From the NCBI RefSeq assembly GCF_904067545.1, contig NZ_LR881183.1:62001-126000 (forward strand): a stretch of DNA of 64,000 bases. Reading direction: 5' to 3'. The notes under the pieces are model-generated. The model worked only from the letters and a program-made list of their open reading frames with translations, was not told the DNA's origin and searched no databases. A program made the translations under genes and the position numbers. The stretch's first letter is position 1. Every line of letters starts with the position of its first letter. Of this stretch, positions 9,939-20,283 are shown in pieces. The stretch is from Thermococcus camini. Its GTDB lineage: Archaea > Methanobacteriota_B > Thermococci > Thermococcales > Thermococcaceae.

Positions 9939-11696
9939 ATGGGAAGGATAATTCGTGTTACGGGTCCCCTGGTCGTCGCCGACGATATGAAGGGTTCCAA
10001 GATGTACGAGGTCGTTCGCGTCGGCGAAATGGGTCTCATAGGAGAAATCATCCGCCTTGAGGGTGACAGGGCTGTTATCCAGGTCTACGAGGAGACCGCA
10101 GGTATAAGACCGGGTGAGCCGGTCGAGGGAACCGGTGCCTCCCTGAGCGTTGAGCTCGGTCCCGGACTGCTCACCGCCATGTACGATGGAATTCAGAGAC
10201 CGCTTGATGCCCTCAGGGACCTCAGCGGAGACTTCATAGCCAGAGGTCTCACCGCCCCGGCCCTTCCGAGGGACAAGAAGTGGCACTTCACGCCCAGGGT
10301 CAAGGTCGGCGACAGGGTTGTTGGCGGCGACGTGCTCGGTGTCGTTCCCGAGACGAGCATCATCGAGCACAAGATCCTCGTTCCCCCGTGGGTTGAGGGA
10401 GAGATAGTCGAGATAGCCGAGGAGGGCGACTACACCGTCGAGGAGGTCATAGCCAAGGTCAAGAAGCCGGACGGGAGCATCGAGGAGCTCAAGATGTACC
10501 ACAAGTGGCCCGTCCGTGTTAAGAGGCCCTACAAGAACAAGCTCCCGCCGGAGGTTCCGCTTATCACGGGACAGAGGACCATAGACACCTTCTTCAGCCA
10601 GGCCAAGGGTGGAACCGCCGCCATTCCTGGCCCGTTCGGAAGTGGAAAGACCGTTACCCAGCACCAGCTCGCCAAGTGGAGTGACGCTCAGATCGTTGTT
10701 TACATAGGCTGCGGTGAGCGCGGAAACGAGATGACGGATGTGCTTGAGGAGTTCCCGAAGCTCAAGGACCCGAAGACTGGAAAGCCGCTCATGGAGAGGA
10801 CCGTTCTCATAGCCAACACCTCGAACATGCCGGTCGCGGCCAGGGAGGCTTCAATCTACACCGGAATCACCATCGCCGAGTACTTCAGGGACATGGGCTA
10901 CGACGTCGCTCTCATGGCCGACTCCACGAGCAGATGGGCGGAGGCTCTGCGTGAGATTTCGGGCCGTCTCGAGGAGATGCCCGGTGAGGAGGGTTATCCA
11001 GCTTACCTCGCGAGCAAGATAGCAGAGTTCTACGAGCGTGCCGGTCGTGTCGTGACCCTTGGAAGCGAGGAGAGGGTAGGAAGCGTTTCGGTCATAGGTG
11101 CCGTTTCGCCGCCCGGTGGAGACTTCAGCGAGCCGGTCGTCCAGAACACTTTGAGAGTCGTCAAGGTCTTCTGGGCGCTCGATGCAGACCTTGCTCGCAG
11201 GAGGCACTTCCCGGCCATCAACTGGCTCAGGAGCTACTCGCTCTACGTGGACTCCATCAAGGACTGGTGGCACCAGAACGTTGATCCGGAATGGAAGGCC
11301 ATGCGCGACAGGGCCATGGAGCTCCTTCAGAAGGAGGCCGAGCTCCAGGAGATCGTCAGGATCGTTGGTCCGGACGCCCTCCCGGACAGGGAGAAGGCGG
11401 TGCTCATCGTCACCAGGATGATACGTGAGGACTACCTCCAGCAGGACGCCTTCGACGAGGTTGACACCTACTGCCCGCCGAAGAAGCAGGTCACCATGAT
11501 GAGGGTTATCCTCAACTTCTATGACAAGACCATGGAGGCCGTGGACAGGGGCGTTCCGGTTGACGAGATAGCCAAGCTCCCGGTCAGGGAGAAGATAGGA
11601 CGTATGAAGTACGAGCCCGACCTTGAGAAGGTCAGGGCTCTCATGGATGAGACAAACGCTCAGTTTGAGGAGCTCTTCAAGAGGTACGGGGCGTGA
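9939..11696 (+). CDS. atpA: A-type ATP synthase catalytic subunit A
   Basis: The 585-residue catalytic subunit makes or hydrolyses ATP at the A-B interface. It has an N-terminal barrel ([15 protein letters not shown]), the A-type insertion of about 100 residues before the nucleotide domain, the P-loop GPFGSGKT at 231-238, and the family segments [15 protein letters not shown] and [20 protein letters not shown]. The P-loop is a known intein site in several Pyrococcus species and relatives; here it is uninterrupted. Its stop lies 5 nt before the preferred start of subunit B. Confidence 0.97.
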   Translation: MGRIIRVTGPLVVADDMKGSKMYEVVRVGEMGLIGEIIRLEGDRAVIQVYEETAGIRPGEPVEGTGASLSVELGPGLLTAMYDGIQRPLDALRDLSGDFIARGLTAPALPRDKKWHFTPRVKVGDRVVGGDVLGVVPETSIIEHKILVPPWVEGEIVEIAEEGDYTVEEVIAKVKKPDGSIEELKMYHKWPVRVKRPYKNKLPPEVPLITGQRTIDTFFSQAKGGTAAIPGPFGSGKTVTQHQLAKWSDAQIVVYIGCGERGNEMTDVLEEFPKLKDPKTGKPLMERTVLIANTSNMPVAAREASIYTGITIAEYFRDMGYDVALMADSTSRWAEALREISGRLEEMPGEEGYPAYLASKIAEFYERAGRVVTLGSEERVGSVSVIGAVSPPGGDFSEPVVQNTLRVVKVFWALDADLARRRHFPAINWLRSYSLYVDSIKDWWHQNVDPEWKAMRDRAMELLQKEAELQEIVRIVGPDALPDREKAVLIVTRMIREDYLQQDAFDEVDTYCPPKKQVTMMRVILNFYDKTMEAVDRGVPVDEIAKLPVREKIGRMKYEPDLEKVRALMDETNAQFEELFKRYGA

Positions 11697-11701
11697 TGTC
11701 G

Positions 11702-13093
11702 ATGCCGGGAATGGAGTACTCAACCGTTAGCAAGATTTACGGGCCGCTCATGATAGTCCAGGGTGTCAAGGGCGTCGCCTACGGTGAGGTCGTTGAGATA
11801 GAAACCGAGAGGGGTGAGAAGAGGAAGGGTCAGGTCCTCGAGGCAAGGGAGAACCTTGCCATCGTCCAGGTCTTCGAGGGAACGAGAGACCTCGACGTCA
11901 AAACGACCCGCGTCCGCTTCACCGGAGAGACTCTCAAGGTCCCGGTCAGCATGGACATGCTCGGAAGGGTCTTCAACGGTATCGGAAAGCCGATCGACGG
12001 CGGACCGGAGATCATCCCTGAGGACAGGCGCGACGTCCACGGTGCTCCCCTCAACCCCGTCGCCCGTGCCTACCCGAGGGACTTCATCCAGACAGGTGTC
12101 TCCGCCATAGACGGAATGAACACCCTCATCCGCGGTCAAAAGTTACCAATCTTCAGCGGTTCCGGTCTTCCGCACAACATGCTCGCGGCCCAGATAGCCA
12201 GGCAGGCGAAGGTCCTTGGTGAGGAGGAGCAGTTCGCCGTCGTCTTCGCGGCCATGGGTATCACCTACGAAGAAGCCAACTTCTTCAAGAAGAGCTTCGA
12301 GGAGACCGGTGCTATCGAGAGGGCGGTCCTGTTCCTTAACCTCGCCGACGACCCGGCCATCGAGCGCATCATCACCCCGCGTATGGCCCTGACGGTTGCT
12401 GAGTACCTCGCTTTCGACTACGACATGCAGGTGCTCGTTATCCTCACGGACATGACCAACTACGCCGAGGCCCTGCGTGAGATTTCCGCGGCGAGAGAAG
12501 AGGTTCCGGGCAGGCGCGGTTATCCGGGTTACATGTACACCGACTTAGCTACCATCTACGAGCGCGCCGGTCGCGTCAGGGGCAGGAAGGGTTCCATCAC
12601 CCAGGTGCCCATCCTGACGATGCCCGACGACGACATAACCCACCCGATTCCGGATCTGACCGGCTACATCACCGAGGGACAGATAGTCCTCAGCAGGGAC
12701 CTCCACAGGAAGGGTATCTACCCGCCCATTGATGTCCTTCCGTCACTCAGCCGTCTGATGAAGGACGGTATCGGTAAGGGCATGACCCGTGACGATCACC
12801 CGCAGCTCAGCCAGCAGCTCTACGCGGCCTACGCCGAAGGAAGGTCGCTCAGGGACCTCGTCGCCGTCGTTGGTGAAGAAGCTCTGAGCGAGACCGACAG
12901 GAAGTACCTCAAGTTCGCCGAGCGCTTCGAGAAGGAGTTCGTCGCCCAGCGCTACGACGAGGACAGGAGCATCGAGGAGACCCTCGACCTCGGCTGGGAG
13001 CTCCTTGCCGAGCTTCCGGAGAGCGAGCTCAAGCGTGTCAGGAAGGAGTACATCCTCAAGTACCACCCCAAGTACAGGAAGAGGGAGGGCTGA
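11702..13093 (+). CDS. atpB: A-type ATP synthase regulatory subunit B
   Basis: Subunit B alternates with A in the hexameric head and binds nucleotide without turning it over. As in other B subunits, the P-loop position is degenerate ([18 protein letters not shown]) and lacks the GKT lysine. Nearby are [20 protein letters not shown] and the C-terminal [14 protein letters not shown] segment. The exact start is uncertain: GTG 11693, ATG 11696 and ATG 11702 are in frame, and I prefer 11702 ([15 protein letters not shown]) from the usual N-terminus of the family. Length is 463 residues. Confidence 0.95.
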   Translation: MPGMEYSTVSKIYGPLMIVQGVKGVAYGEVVEIETERGEKRKGQVLEARENLAIVQVFEGTRDLDVKTTRVRFTGETLKVPVSMDMLGRVFNGIGKPIDGGPEIIPEDRRDVHGAPLNPVARAYPRDFIQTGVSAIDGMNTLIRGQKLPIFSGSGLPHNMLAAQIARQAKVLGEEEQFAVVFAAMGITYEEANFFKKSFEETGAIERAVLFLNLADDPAIERIITPRMALTVAEYLAFDYDMQVLVILTDMTNYAEALREISAAREEVPGRRGYPGYMYTDLATIYERAGRVRGRKGSITQVPILTMPDDDITHPIPDLTGYITEGQIVLSRDLHRKGIYPPIDVLPSLSRLMKDGIGKGMTRDDHPQLSQQLYAAYAEGRSLRDLVAVVGEEALSETDRKYLKFAERFEKEFVAQRYDEDRSIEETLDLGWELLAELPESELKRVRKEYILKYHPKYRKREG

Positions 13094-13120
13094 CCTCCCC
13101 TCAATCTTTAGGTGGTCGAG

Positions 13121-13774
13121 ATGGCAGAGCTGCTCAACGTCAAGCCCACCCGTATGGAGCTCCTGAACCTCAAGAGGCGCATTAAGCTAGCCAAGAAGGG
13201 TCACAAGCTCCTCAAGGACAAGCAGGATGCGCTCATCATGGAGTTCTTCACAATATACGATGAGGCGCTCCAGCTCAGGGAGGAGCTTGGGAGGAAAATG
13301 GACGAGGCTTTCAGAGCCCTTCAGGCGGCGGAGATAGACGTGGGAATGCTTCGTCTCAAGGAGATAAGCCTCAGCGTCGAGCCCAACAGGGAGGTCGAGA
13401 TAAAGCGGAGGAACGTGATGGGTGTTCCGGTTCCGCTCATCGAGTCGGAGTCCTTCAGGAGGAGCGCGGACGAGAGAGGCTACGCCTTCGTTTCCAGCTC
13501 GGCCAAGGTCGACCTCGCCGCCGGGAAGTTCGAGGAGGTTCTTGACCTGGCCGTCCGCCTGGCCGAGGTGGAGGAGACCCTTAAGAGGCTCGCGAAGGAG
13601 ATCGAGGTCACAAAGAGGCGCGTCAATGCCCTTGAGTACATCATAATCCCGCGCATGGAGGCCACGGTGAAGTTCATCAAGCAGCGCCTCGACGAGATGG
13701 AGCGCGAGAACTTCTTCAGGCTCAAGAGGGTCAAGGCCCTCATCGAGGCCAGAACCCAGGCCGAGGGCTCCTGA
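13121..13774 (+). CDS. atpD: A-type ATP synthase subunit D (central stalk)
   Basis: Subunit D is the rotating axle inside the A3B3 head, a long antiparallel coiled coil like F1 gamma. The 217-residue protein begins with the signature [28 protein letters not shown] and ends with a second long helix. GGTGG at 13111-13115 supports the ATG at 13121 rather than the in-frame GTG at 13112. It is the last gene of the nine-gene operon; a new TATA box for alaX lies just after its stop. Confidence 0.94.
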   Translation: MAELLNVKPTRMELLNLKRRIKLAKKGHKLLKDKQDALIMEFFTIYDEALQLREELGRKMDEAFRALQAAEIDVGMLRLKEISLSVEPNREVEIKRRNVMGVPVPLIESESFRRSADERGYAFVSSSAKVDLAAGKFEEVLDLAVRLAEVEETLKRLAKEIEVTKRRVNALEYIIIPRMEATVKFIKQRLDEMERENFFRLKRVKALIEARTQAEGS

Positions 13775-13782
13775 GGCAACAA

Positions 13783-13792
13783 CCTTTTATTT
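13783..13792 (+). promoter_or_regulatory. TATA box for alaX
   Basis: CCTTTTATTT lies about 35 nt before the alaX ATG. A start site near 13812 leaves a roughly 10-nt leader containing GGTGATG. Confidence 0.55.
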
Positions 13793-13821
13793 CCAGTTCC
13801 CCTTTTCTCTCCGGTGATGAC

Positions 13822-15048
13822 ATGACTGAGAAGCTGTTCTATGCCGACGCTTACCTCAGGGAGGCCGAGGCGGTAATCAGGAACGTTGAAGTTGAGAGGG
13901 GAAGGGTCCGGATTCTCCTTGACAGGACGATATTCTACCCCGAGGGCGGCGGCCAGCCCTCGGACAGGGGAACGATAGTGGGCGAGGGCTTCAGGATTCT
14001 CGTGGAGGGCGTCAGTGGCAAGGAGGAGGTATGGCATGAGGGGAAGCTTGAAGGCCGCCTTCCCGAACCCGGGGAATCCGTGAGGCTGCTCCTCGATTGG
14101 GATTGGCGTTACGAGAACATGCGCCAGCACACGGGACAGCACATACTCTCCGCGGTTCTCAAGGAACTCTACGACGCCAACACGACCGGCTTCCAGATAT
14201 TCGGGACCCACAACAAGATAGAGATTGACTATCCCGGCGAGCTCACTTGGGAGATGATTCTCGAAGCCGAGAGGAGGGCGAACGAGGTAGCATGGCGCAA
14301 CTTCCCGGTTCAGGTCGAGGTTTACCGGAAGCTCCCCGAAGAGCTCCGGAAGCAACTTCGGAAGGAGCTGTCTGATAAGGTGAAGCCGCCCATAAGGATA
14401 GTCTCGATCCCTGGTGTCGATGTAATACCCTGCGGCGGAACCCACGTGCGGAACACCGGCGAGGTGGGCATCATAAAGGTCGTCAGGTTCTACCGCAAGA
14501 GCAGGAAGCTCTGGAGGATAGAGTTCGTCTGCGGCGGCAGGGCGCTGGGGTACCTCGATGAACTCCTGAGCGACTACTGGAGATCCCTGGACGAGATGCC
14601 CAACAAGAACCGCCCCCTGGCCGAGCGGGTGAGGGAGCTTAAGGCAGAGGTAAAGCGCCTGGAGGAGGAAAAGGACGACCTCAGAAGGGAGCTCTGGAGG
14701 TGGAAGGCTAAGGCACTTCTGGAAGAGGCCAGGGAGATCAACGGAATCAAAGTCGTCTCGTACATTGAAGAGGCACCGATGAAGGACGCCCAGGCCTTTG
14801 TAGTTTACTTAGTGGACAAGAACCCGAACACGGTGGCCCTGGTGGCCGGGGAGAACTACGTGATATTTGCCAAGAACGAGAGCGTTGAGGGAATCTCGAT
14901 GAAGGAGCTGCTCAGGGAGGTTCTGTCAGAGGCCGGTGGCGGCGGAGGTGGCAGTGAAGTGCTCGCAAGGGGAGGCGGCTTTGCAGCATCGCCGGAGGAG
15001 GTTCTGGAGCTGGCCCTTGAAAAATTGAGGGGGAAGCTTTCGACCTAA
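13822..15048 (+). CDS. alaX: Alanyl-tRNA editing protein AlaX-L
   Basis: This stand-alone editing enzyme hydrolyses mischarged Ser-tRNA(Ala), and possibly Gly-tRNA(Ala), made by alanyl-tRNA synthetase. The 408 residues include the N-terminal barrel (FYPEGGGQPSDRG), the zinc and active-site residues His103 and His107 (HTGQH) and Cys204 and His208 (CGGTH), a coiled-coil linker (about 270-300), and a C-terminal DHHA1-like domain with a run of six glycines near 372-377. The C-terminal domain marks the long AlaX-L class. It converges with the permease gene, 9 nt apart. Confidence 0.93.
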   Translation: MTEKLFYADAYLREAEAVIRNVEVERGRVRILLDRTIFYPEGGGQPSDRGTIVGEGFRILVEGVSGKEEVWHEGKLEGRLPEPGESVRLLLDWDWRYENMRQHTGQHILSAVLKELYDANTTGFQIFGTHNKIEIDYPGELTWEMILEAERRANEVAWRNFPVQVEVYRKLPEELRKQLRKELSDKVKPPIRIVSIPGVDVIPCGGTHVRNTGEVGIIKVVRFYRKSRKLWRIEFVCGGRALGYLDELLSDYWRSLDEMPNKNRPLAERVRELKAEVKRLEEEKDDLRRELWRWKAKALLEEAREINGIKVVSYIEEAPMKDAQAFVVYLVDKNPNTVALVAGENYVIFAKNESVEGISMKELLREVLSEAGGGGGGSEVLARGGGFAASPEEVLELALEKLRGKLST

Positions 15049-15057
15049 CGTTTCCTT

Positions 15058-16326
15058 TTATCCCCTCGACAGGAACCTCTCCTCCAGCTCGCGGTTTATC
15101 AGGACGAAGGCGAGGGCGAAGACCACAAGGGCGAGACCGATGGGCACTATCATCCACCATGCCATGCTGTATATCGCGTTCTGGCCCAGCACCATTCCCA
15201 GCATCGTTCCCCAGTTGAACCCAGGCGCGACCCTGAAGAAGCCCAGTATCGATATCAGCGCGATGACCTTCGGTGCAAAGAGCGACAGCTGGTAGATTGA
15301 GTACGGCCCGACTATCTTCAGTATGTGCCTCAGGAGTATCCACTTCCTGTCGGCGCCCAAACTTTCGGCCGCGGCCACGTACTCCTTGTTGAGCTCGGTC
15401 CTGACTATCGCCCCCACGTTCCTAGCTATCTTCCCGAAGAGCAGAAACGCCAGCGCCGGCACGAAGGCCCACATGGGTATCGTTATCCTGGCGTTGTAGG
15501 ACACGCTCCCGGTCAGGGGTATGAGGGCTATCATGAAGGGTATGACGGGGATTATTGTGGAGAGCTTCGATATGGAATCCACGGCCGTTCCGGCTTTTCC
15601 CCTCAGTGAGGCGGCGAGGCCGGCGAGCGTTCCCAGGACGACCGCCACGACGGCCGTGAGGTATACAAGCACCACCGTCTGCCTCGCACCCCAGAGGAAC
15701 GCCGCACCGACGTCCCTGCCGTAGGTGTCGGTTCCCAGGATACCGTAGGTGGCGCCTACTATTTTGACCGTTGAGTTGGCCGCTCCTTTCACGGTTATCG
15801 TGTAAACCCCGTGCTCCGGAACCACTTCACCGCTCCGGTTCACGAAGAACAATGGTTTGAGTCCCATTCTAAAGGCCGTGTCCTCCATTCTGAACTCCAT
15901 TCCCCCCTCTTCAGCTATCTCCATCAGCACCTGCCACTGATAGGCGAGGGAGACTTCATCGGAGGCCCCCCTGTAGAACTGGTAGCTCTCCCCTGAGGGC
16001 GTCGTCACCGTTACCGTCACGGGCCTTCCCTCGGTTCTGTTGAACTTCACTATTATGTCCTGGGGTGGCTTTGAGTACCTGAAGTCGTACTCAAAGACCT
16101 GAAGGCCCGGCTGACTCTTTACAGGGGCCAGTTCCTCCGTTGGAGGCAGGCTCTTTCCGAAGAGGTTCACCCAGGATGGCGGGACGAGCTTAGGGTTGTC
16201 CTTCCAGTAGAGGCCGTTGTACCAGTTCTCTATCTTCTCCTCGTTCACGAAGTAAGGCGCTAGGAACGCTGCGATGGTGTATATCACTATGATAGCCACT
16301 CCCAGTCTGAGCTTGTTGGTTCTCAT
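15058..16326 (-). CDS. Orphan peptide-type ABC permease, DppC family
   Basis: The 422-residue membrane protein has one N-terminal helix, an external insert of roughly 200 residues before the second helix, then the usual permease core with the ATPase-contact loop YVAAAESLGADRKWILLRHIL. Typical DppC proteins are near 300 residues, so the insert is extra. The frame stays open beyond the ATG, but that region overlaps the upstream gene in another frame, and ATG 16326 overlaps its stop by 4 nt. With 16323-17288 it forms a permease pair lacking its own binding protein and ATPases. Substrate unknown. Confidence 0.88.
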   Translation of the reverse strand: MRTNKLRLGVAIIVIYTIAAFLAPYFVNEEKIENWYNGLYWKDNPKLVPPSWVNLFGKSLPPTEELAPVKSQPGLQVFEYDFRYSKPPQDIIVKFNRTEGRPVTVTVTTPSGESYQFYRGASDEVSLAYQWQVLMEIAEEGGMEFRMEDTAFRMGLKPLFFVNRSGEVVPEHGVYTITVKGAANSTVKIVGATYGILGTDTYGRDVGAAFLWGARQTVVLVYLTAVVAVVLGTLAGLAASLRGKAGTAVDSISKLSTIIPVIPFMIALIPLTGSVSYNARITIPMWAFVPALAFLLFGKIARNVGAIVRTELNKEYVAAAESLGADRKWILLRHILKIVGPYSIYQLSLFAPKVIALISILGFFRVAPGFNWGTMLGMVLGQNAIYSMAWWMIVPIGLALVVFALAFVLINRELEERFLSRG

Positions 16327-17288
16327 TGCATCTCCCCTCCCGAGCGCGGGTCCAGGTAGAGGTACAGGCCCTCCATGACTACGGCGTTGATGAAGTAGAA
16401 CAGCATCATAACCGCCGTCGCAAAGAACAGGAGTTCCGGTGCGTAGGCAAAACCGAACCCGTCCCCAATGCGGGTCAGCCCGAATGAAATCGCCATCAGA
16501 TAGCCGAGGCCGTGTATGTTGAATATAACCTCGATGAGCATCATTCCTGTCAGTATCTCCAGGAAGTTGTACGTCGTGAAGGTTAGGAACGCCGGGAGCG
16601 CCGTCTTGAGGAGTTTGTGCATTATCCTCCCCTCCGGCAGTCCCCTCGCGACGTCGTAGAGCACGTAGGAATTGTTGCGTTCGTTCACTATCATGTTCCT
16701 GACGTTGAACGCGTACTCCCACAGGCTCGAGAACACCAGCGTGAGCACCGGAAGGGCCAGGGCCCTGAGGTAGGTGCTCGTGGATAGGGTTCCATGCACC
16801 TCCGCCCAGTTGATGGTGCCCTCGAAGTTGATGGGGAACAGGGAGAGCTTCCAGTAGAAGAGGAACAGGAACACCACGCCTATGAACCAGGAGGGCATGG
16901 CCGAGAAGGTTGGGGCCAGGATTGAGACGGCTTTATCCGCCCACCCCCGGTAGTAGCCTGCCCTCAGCCCCAGGAAAAGCCCTATCGCAAGGAGAAAGAC
17001 CTCGGTCAGCACGAGGAGGGCGAAGCTCTTGACGACGAAGGTATCCAAGCTCTCCCCCCTCACCTCCGGCGGGTCCCTCAGGAACTTCCATGTGGCGGAG
17101 AAGTAGCTGCTTATAGTGTCGGGCAGGCTACTCTCGTTTTTCGGGTAGAACTTGTAGACCTTTCCGAGGTCGTTCCTTTCAATCCGCAGTTCTCCACCCG
17201 CTATAATGGTTCCGACCACGAGAAGGGCGAGGAACAGGATTAAAAGATTCCTCGTGATTATCCTGGCAACGGCTCCGGCTTTAGCCAT
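16323..17288 (-). CDS. Orphan peptide-type ABC permease, DppB family
   Basis: This 321-residue protein has an N-terminal helix, a short external segment (about 33-85), then five helices of the DppB type. The ATPase-contact loop DVARGLPEGRIMHKLLKTALP differs from the usual EAARAKG form, and the same GLP-x-x-RIM variant appears in the second orphan pair (20276-21322). The end YLYLDPR matches the DppB family. A minus-strand TATA box at 17316-17325 and GGTGGGAAC before the ATG show this gene starts a two-gene operon. Two orphan DppB-type genes with the same altered loop suggest a paralogous subfamily. Confidence 0.88.
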   Translation of the reverse strand: MAKAGAVARIITRNLLILFLALLVVGTIIAGGELRIERNDLGKVYKFYPKNESSLPDTISSYFSATWKFLRDPPEVRGESLDTFVVKSFALLVLTEVFLLAIGLFLGLRAGYYRGWADKAVSILAPTFSAMPSWFIGVVFLFLFYWKLSLFPINFEGTINWAEVHGTLSTSTYLRALALPVLTLVFSSLWEYAFNVRNMIVNERNNSYVLYDVARGLPEGRIMHKLLKTALPAFLTFTTYNFLEILTGMMLIEVIFNIHGLGYLMAISFGLTRIGDGFGFAYAPELLFFATAVMMLFYFINAVVMEGLYLYLDPRSGGEMQ

Positions 17289-17315
17289 GTTCCCACCTGG
17301 ATTGACGTCGGTGTA

Positions 17316-17325
17316 CTATTTAAAA
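17316..17325 (-). promoter_or_regulatory. TATA box of the first orphan permease pair
   Basis: On the minus strand this reads TTTTAAATAG, about 32 nt before the ATG at 17288. Confidence 0.55.
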
Positions 17326-17400
17326 CATTTATGGACTTGAGTAATTTTCGTCCGGTAGAAGAAGGAAATATAAATCAACGGTTCCCGGGAAATTAAACCA

Positions 17401-18231
17401 TCACTCCGGGAAGAGCGTATCAAGTCCCAGTTTCCGGTATACGAGCCTTTTCTGTTCCTCGAGTACCGTTGGCTTTGAGACCTCCCTCTCAGCCTTCTCC
17501 CGGTCCATAAGGCCGTAGCGAACCAGGGCGGCTATTCTGCGGTGCTCGAAGCTGTGGCCGTGAACCTCCCAGTAGCGCTCCAGGGCCGGACCAAGGACGA
17601 GGCAGTTGGTGGTGTAGCCAGGCAACTCAGGAAACTCGAAGGGGAGCTTTCTCAGAATTTCGAGCCTCTCCCTCTCGGTCATCATGGACAGGAGCCTTAT
17701 CTGGGTCACCCCGCCGCTCATGAGCCTGTACGGATGGTGGCCGAAGGGAAGCTCGTGGCCGGTGATGATGTACTTATAGCCGTTTTTGAGGGCGTACTTC
17801 CTCAGCTTCTCCATCGTTCTCCTGGAGCAGCGTCTGCAGGGGGATTCGGCCTTCAAAAGGGCCTCGCGGAAGATGTCGGAGTAGTCGTAGCGGAGAATCT
17901 TAAAGGGAACCCCGAGGGCCTCGGCGATCCTCGCGGCGTTTTCTATGGCCTCCTCGGCCATGAGACCGTGGTCTATCATGACCGCCTCCAGGCTGGGAAT
18001 CTTATAAACCTCCTTCGCCAGGTAGAGAGCAACAACGCTGTCCTTTCCCCCGGAGTACGCTACTATGGCCCGGTCCACGTTCCTCATAAGCTCCTCGAGT
18101 TCCCTCCTTATTTTCTCCGCGTCTACCGGGTGCTTCATGTAGACCTGGCACTCCCTGCACACGGGCTTCCCGTCGATGACGTCTATCTTTGCCGTCCTCT
18201 CGTCGTGAATGCAGATTGAGCACTTGAGCAT
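17401..18231 (-). CDS. PP-loop tRNA-thiolation-like enzyme (TtuA/TtcA family)
   Basis: This 276-residue protein has an N-terminal zinc knuckle (Cys4, Cys7, Cys25, Cys28), the PP-loop SGGKDS at 60-65, and Cys132, Cys135 and Cys210, which match the three cysteines that hold the catalytic [4Fe-4S] cluster in TtuA-type enzymes. Such proteins adenylate a uridine or cytidine in tRNA and insert sulfur. The second, C-terminal zinc knuckle of TtuA is absent, so the target base is uncertain. The TATA-like GCTTTTAAGAGC about 25 nt upstream and the lack of an SD suggest a leaderless mRNA. The permease genes on both sides have no obvious link. Confidence 0.82.
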   Translation of the reverse strand: MLKCSICIHDERTAKIDVIDGKPVCRECQVYMKHPVDAEKIRRELEELMRNVDRAIVAYSGGKDSVVALYLAKEVYKIPSLEAVMIDHGLMAEEAIENAARIAEALGVPFKILRYDYSDIFREALLKAESPCRRCSRRTMEKLRKYALKNGYKYIITGHELPFGHHPYRLMSGGVTQIRLLSMMTERERLEILRKLPFEFPELPGYTTNCLVLGPALERYWEVHGHSFEHRRIAALVRYGLMDREKAEREVSKPTVLEEQKRLVYRKLGLDTLFPE

Positions 18232-18262
18232 GATTGGAAGGAATGGAAAGCTCTTAAAAGCT

Positions 18263-18988
18263 TTATCTGGGCAGTTTTGGCACCTTGGACTTGAGCTTCC
18301 TCGTGGTTTCCTTCGCCTTCTTCACGGTCTCGTCTGTCTTCTTCTTGCCCTTCCGGGTGACGAAAAAGCCCACCGTAGCTATGGCGTTCCTCAGAAGTAT
18401 TCCACGGTTGTTCCTGGCTATGAACCAGCCAAAGAGCAGGCCAAACGCTAGACCCGCCAGCCAGAGGGAGAGAATGAAGGTGTTAGCGCTCATTCCGTTG
18501 GGGCTGAGGGTTACCGAGAACGCCTTGTACGCCAGTGCAAAAGCGACGACGAAGATAGTTTCGAGCAGTATTGACAGCTTGGTCGCCATTCCGATTATTC
18601 CCAGAACCGTGCTGTCCTCGGTGTACTCCTCTATGATTCTCTGGTCGTGGAGGCCGTAGACGAGGGTTCTCGTGATGTTTGCCCCGCTCCTGAAGGCGAG
18701 GAAGGCAAAGAGTGCCGCGCTCCAGCTGGTTCCCCAGAGCTTCCAGAACGCCCAGGCTCCCACAGCCATCCAGACGAGCGTGTAAATCCTCTCGATGCCC
18801 TTCTTCTCGTTCTCTGGAACCTCGAGGCGGAAAACCTTCCTCCAGGCCATTCCGGTCAGGCTTCCAAAGGCCCTCATCAGCATCATGGACAGGTTGATGA
18901 AGAGAAACGCCGTCAGGAAGAGAAATGCAAAGAGCTCCCGCAGCACGGGGTATCCCCCCTGTCCCTCTGGTTTTATTTTGCTCAGCAC
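18263..18988 (-). CDS. Conserved membrane protein of unknown function
   Basis: This 241-residue protein has about five hydrophobic segments (roughly 17-37, 70-92, 130-155, 165-190 and part of 195-215) and a strongly basic C-terminal tail (TRKGKKKTDETVKKAKETTR), which should be cytoplasmic. I do not recognise a catalytic or transport motif. The start is a GTG preceded by GAGGAAG at about 10 nt; no better ATG is in frame nearby. It begins 17 nt after the permease gene on the same strand, so cotranscription with the second orphan permease pair is possible. Confidence 0.65.
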   Translation of the reverse strand: MLSKIKPEGQGGYPVLRELFAFLFLTAFLFINLSMMLMRAFGSLTGMAWRKVFRLEVPENEKKGIERIYTLVWMAVGAWAFWKLWGTSWSAALFAFLAFRSGANITRTLVYGLHDQRIIEEYTEDSTVLGIIGMATKLSILLETIFVVAFALAYKAFSVTLSPNGMSANTFILSLWLAGLAFGLLFGWFIARNNRGILLRNAIATVGFFVTRKGKKKTDETVKKAKETTRKLKSKVPKLPR

Positions 18989-19005
18989 TTATTTAACGCT
19001 TCCTC

Positions 19006-20283
19006 TCAGCGCTTCAGGAACTCTTCCTCTATCTTCCTGCTCAGCGACACGAAGGAGAGCGCCAGAAGGCCTATGGAAACGCCCACCGGAACCACCTGCC
19101 ACCACGCCAGCCTGTAGGTTGCTCCCTCCCTTATCGTCTGGCTCATTATGGTGCCCCAGTTGAAGCCCGGCACGATGTTGAAGAAGCCCAGGAGGGTTAT
19201 AAATGCTATCGTCCCGGGGACGGCCAGGGCGAACTGGTAGATGGCGTAGGGCACCAGAACCCTTGAGACGTGCTTCCGGAGAATCCAGAGGGAACTACCG
19301 CCCAAGGCTTTGGCCGATTCGACGTACTCCTTTCTGAGCTCCTCCTCGACCATCGAGCGGACGTTCCGCGAGACGTTCCCCATCATGAGAACTCCTACGA
19401 TAAGGGCTATTGCTAGGGGGCTGGCTTTGATGACGTAGTTCTTGTCTATCGCCGCCACCAGGACCACCGCGGACACCGCCACCGGAAGAACCGGGGTTAC
19501 CGTCACGAGCCGTGAGGTGAAATCCGCTATCTTACCCACCCAGCTGGAGAGGACGCTCAGCGTTCCTAGAATCAGGGCTAGGCCAACCGTTGCGAGGGAG
19601 CCGAGGATAGCTATGGTTATGGTTTCTCTCATTCCCCATATGAACCCCGTCCAGACGTCTCTTCCGACGGTGTCGGTCCCCAGGAGACCGTAGCTCTTTC
19701 CGAGCACCCTTATCTTCGGCTCTTTCTCCGGGCCTTCGATCACTATCCTGTACTCTCCCTTCAGGAATTCCGGGTGGTCCAGGCAGTCATCGGTGGGCTT
19801 AGAGAATATTATGTTAAAGGCGTCGTGGAACAGCAGGTTCCCGCCGTCGGGCATTACGTTGCACTTCTCCTCTGCTATTCTGACGAACACGCTGGGGTTC
19901 TTGGAGAATTGTATCTCACCGAAAACGTAGCCGTCCCAGAGGACGTATTCCCGCCCGTCTGGTCCGATTACGGTTACCCTCATGACGCCAGTGGAGTTGG
20001 GGATAAGGACGATGTCTGATGGGGCTGAGGAGTAGTGGAAGTCGTACGTGAAGACGAACTCTCCAGCCTGACGCTCCCCCTGGAGCCACTCCGTCCTCGG
20101 CAATCCTGCAAGCTCGCCGTACCATTCCGGGGGAACGCCTGTCGGGTTAAGACGCCAGTAGCTCAGGTTATCCCAGTTCTCAACGTCCTCGCGGTTCAGG
20201 GTGAGGGGGCCGATGATGGAGACGATGAGGAAGGAGACGATTATCGCCACTGCTGCCGGGGTCGAGATGTTTCTCTCAAACAT
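19006..20283 (-). CDS. Orphan peptide-type ABC permease, DppC family (second copy)
   Basis: This 425-residue paralogue of the protein at 15058-16326 has the same plan: one helix, an external domain of about 190 residues ending in LLGTDTVGRDVWTGFIWGMR, then the permease core with YVESAKALGGSSLWILRKHV. The phrase LGFFN(I/V)-PGFNWGT-M is shared by both orphan DppC copies and is not in the copy at 28345-29814, so these two are closer to each other than to the complete importer. The ATG overlaps the DppB-type gene upstream by 8 nt. No binding protein or ATPase is adjacent. Confidence 0.88.
   Translation of the reverse strand: MFERNISTPAAVAIIVSFLIVSIIGPLTLNREDVENWDNLSYWRLNPTGVPPEWYGELAGLPRTEWLQGERQAGEFVFTYDFHYSSAPSDIVLIPNSTGVMRVTVIGPDGREYVLWDGYVFGEIQFSKNPSVFVRIAEEKCNVMPDGGNLLFHDAFNIIFSKPTDDCLDHPEFLKGEYRIVIEGPEKEPKIRVLGKSYGLLGTDTVGRDVWTGFIWGMRETITIAILGSLATVGLALILGTLSVLSSWVGKIADFTSRLVTVTPVLPVAVSAVVLVAAIDKNYVIKASPLAIALIVGVLMMGNVSRNVRSMVEEELRKEYVESAKALGGSSLWILRKHVSRVLVPYAIYQFALAVPGTIAFITLLGFFNIVPGFNWGTIMSQTIREGATYRLAWWQVVPVGVSIGLLALSFVSLSRKIEEEFLKR

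Noticed and set aside
9939-11696. Intein in ATP synthase subunit A
   Set aside because: The P-loop region, a known intein site in relatives, is continuous and the protein has the normal 585 residues.
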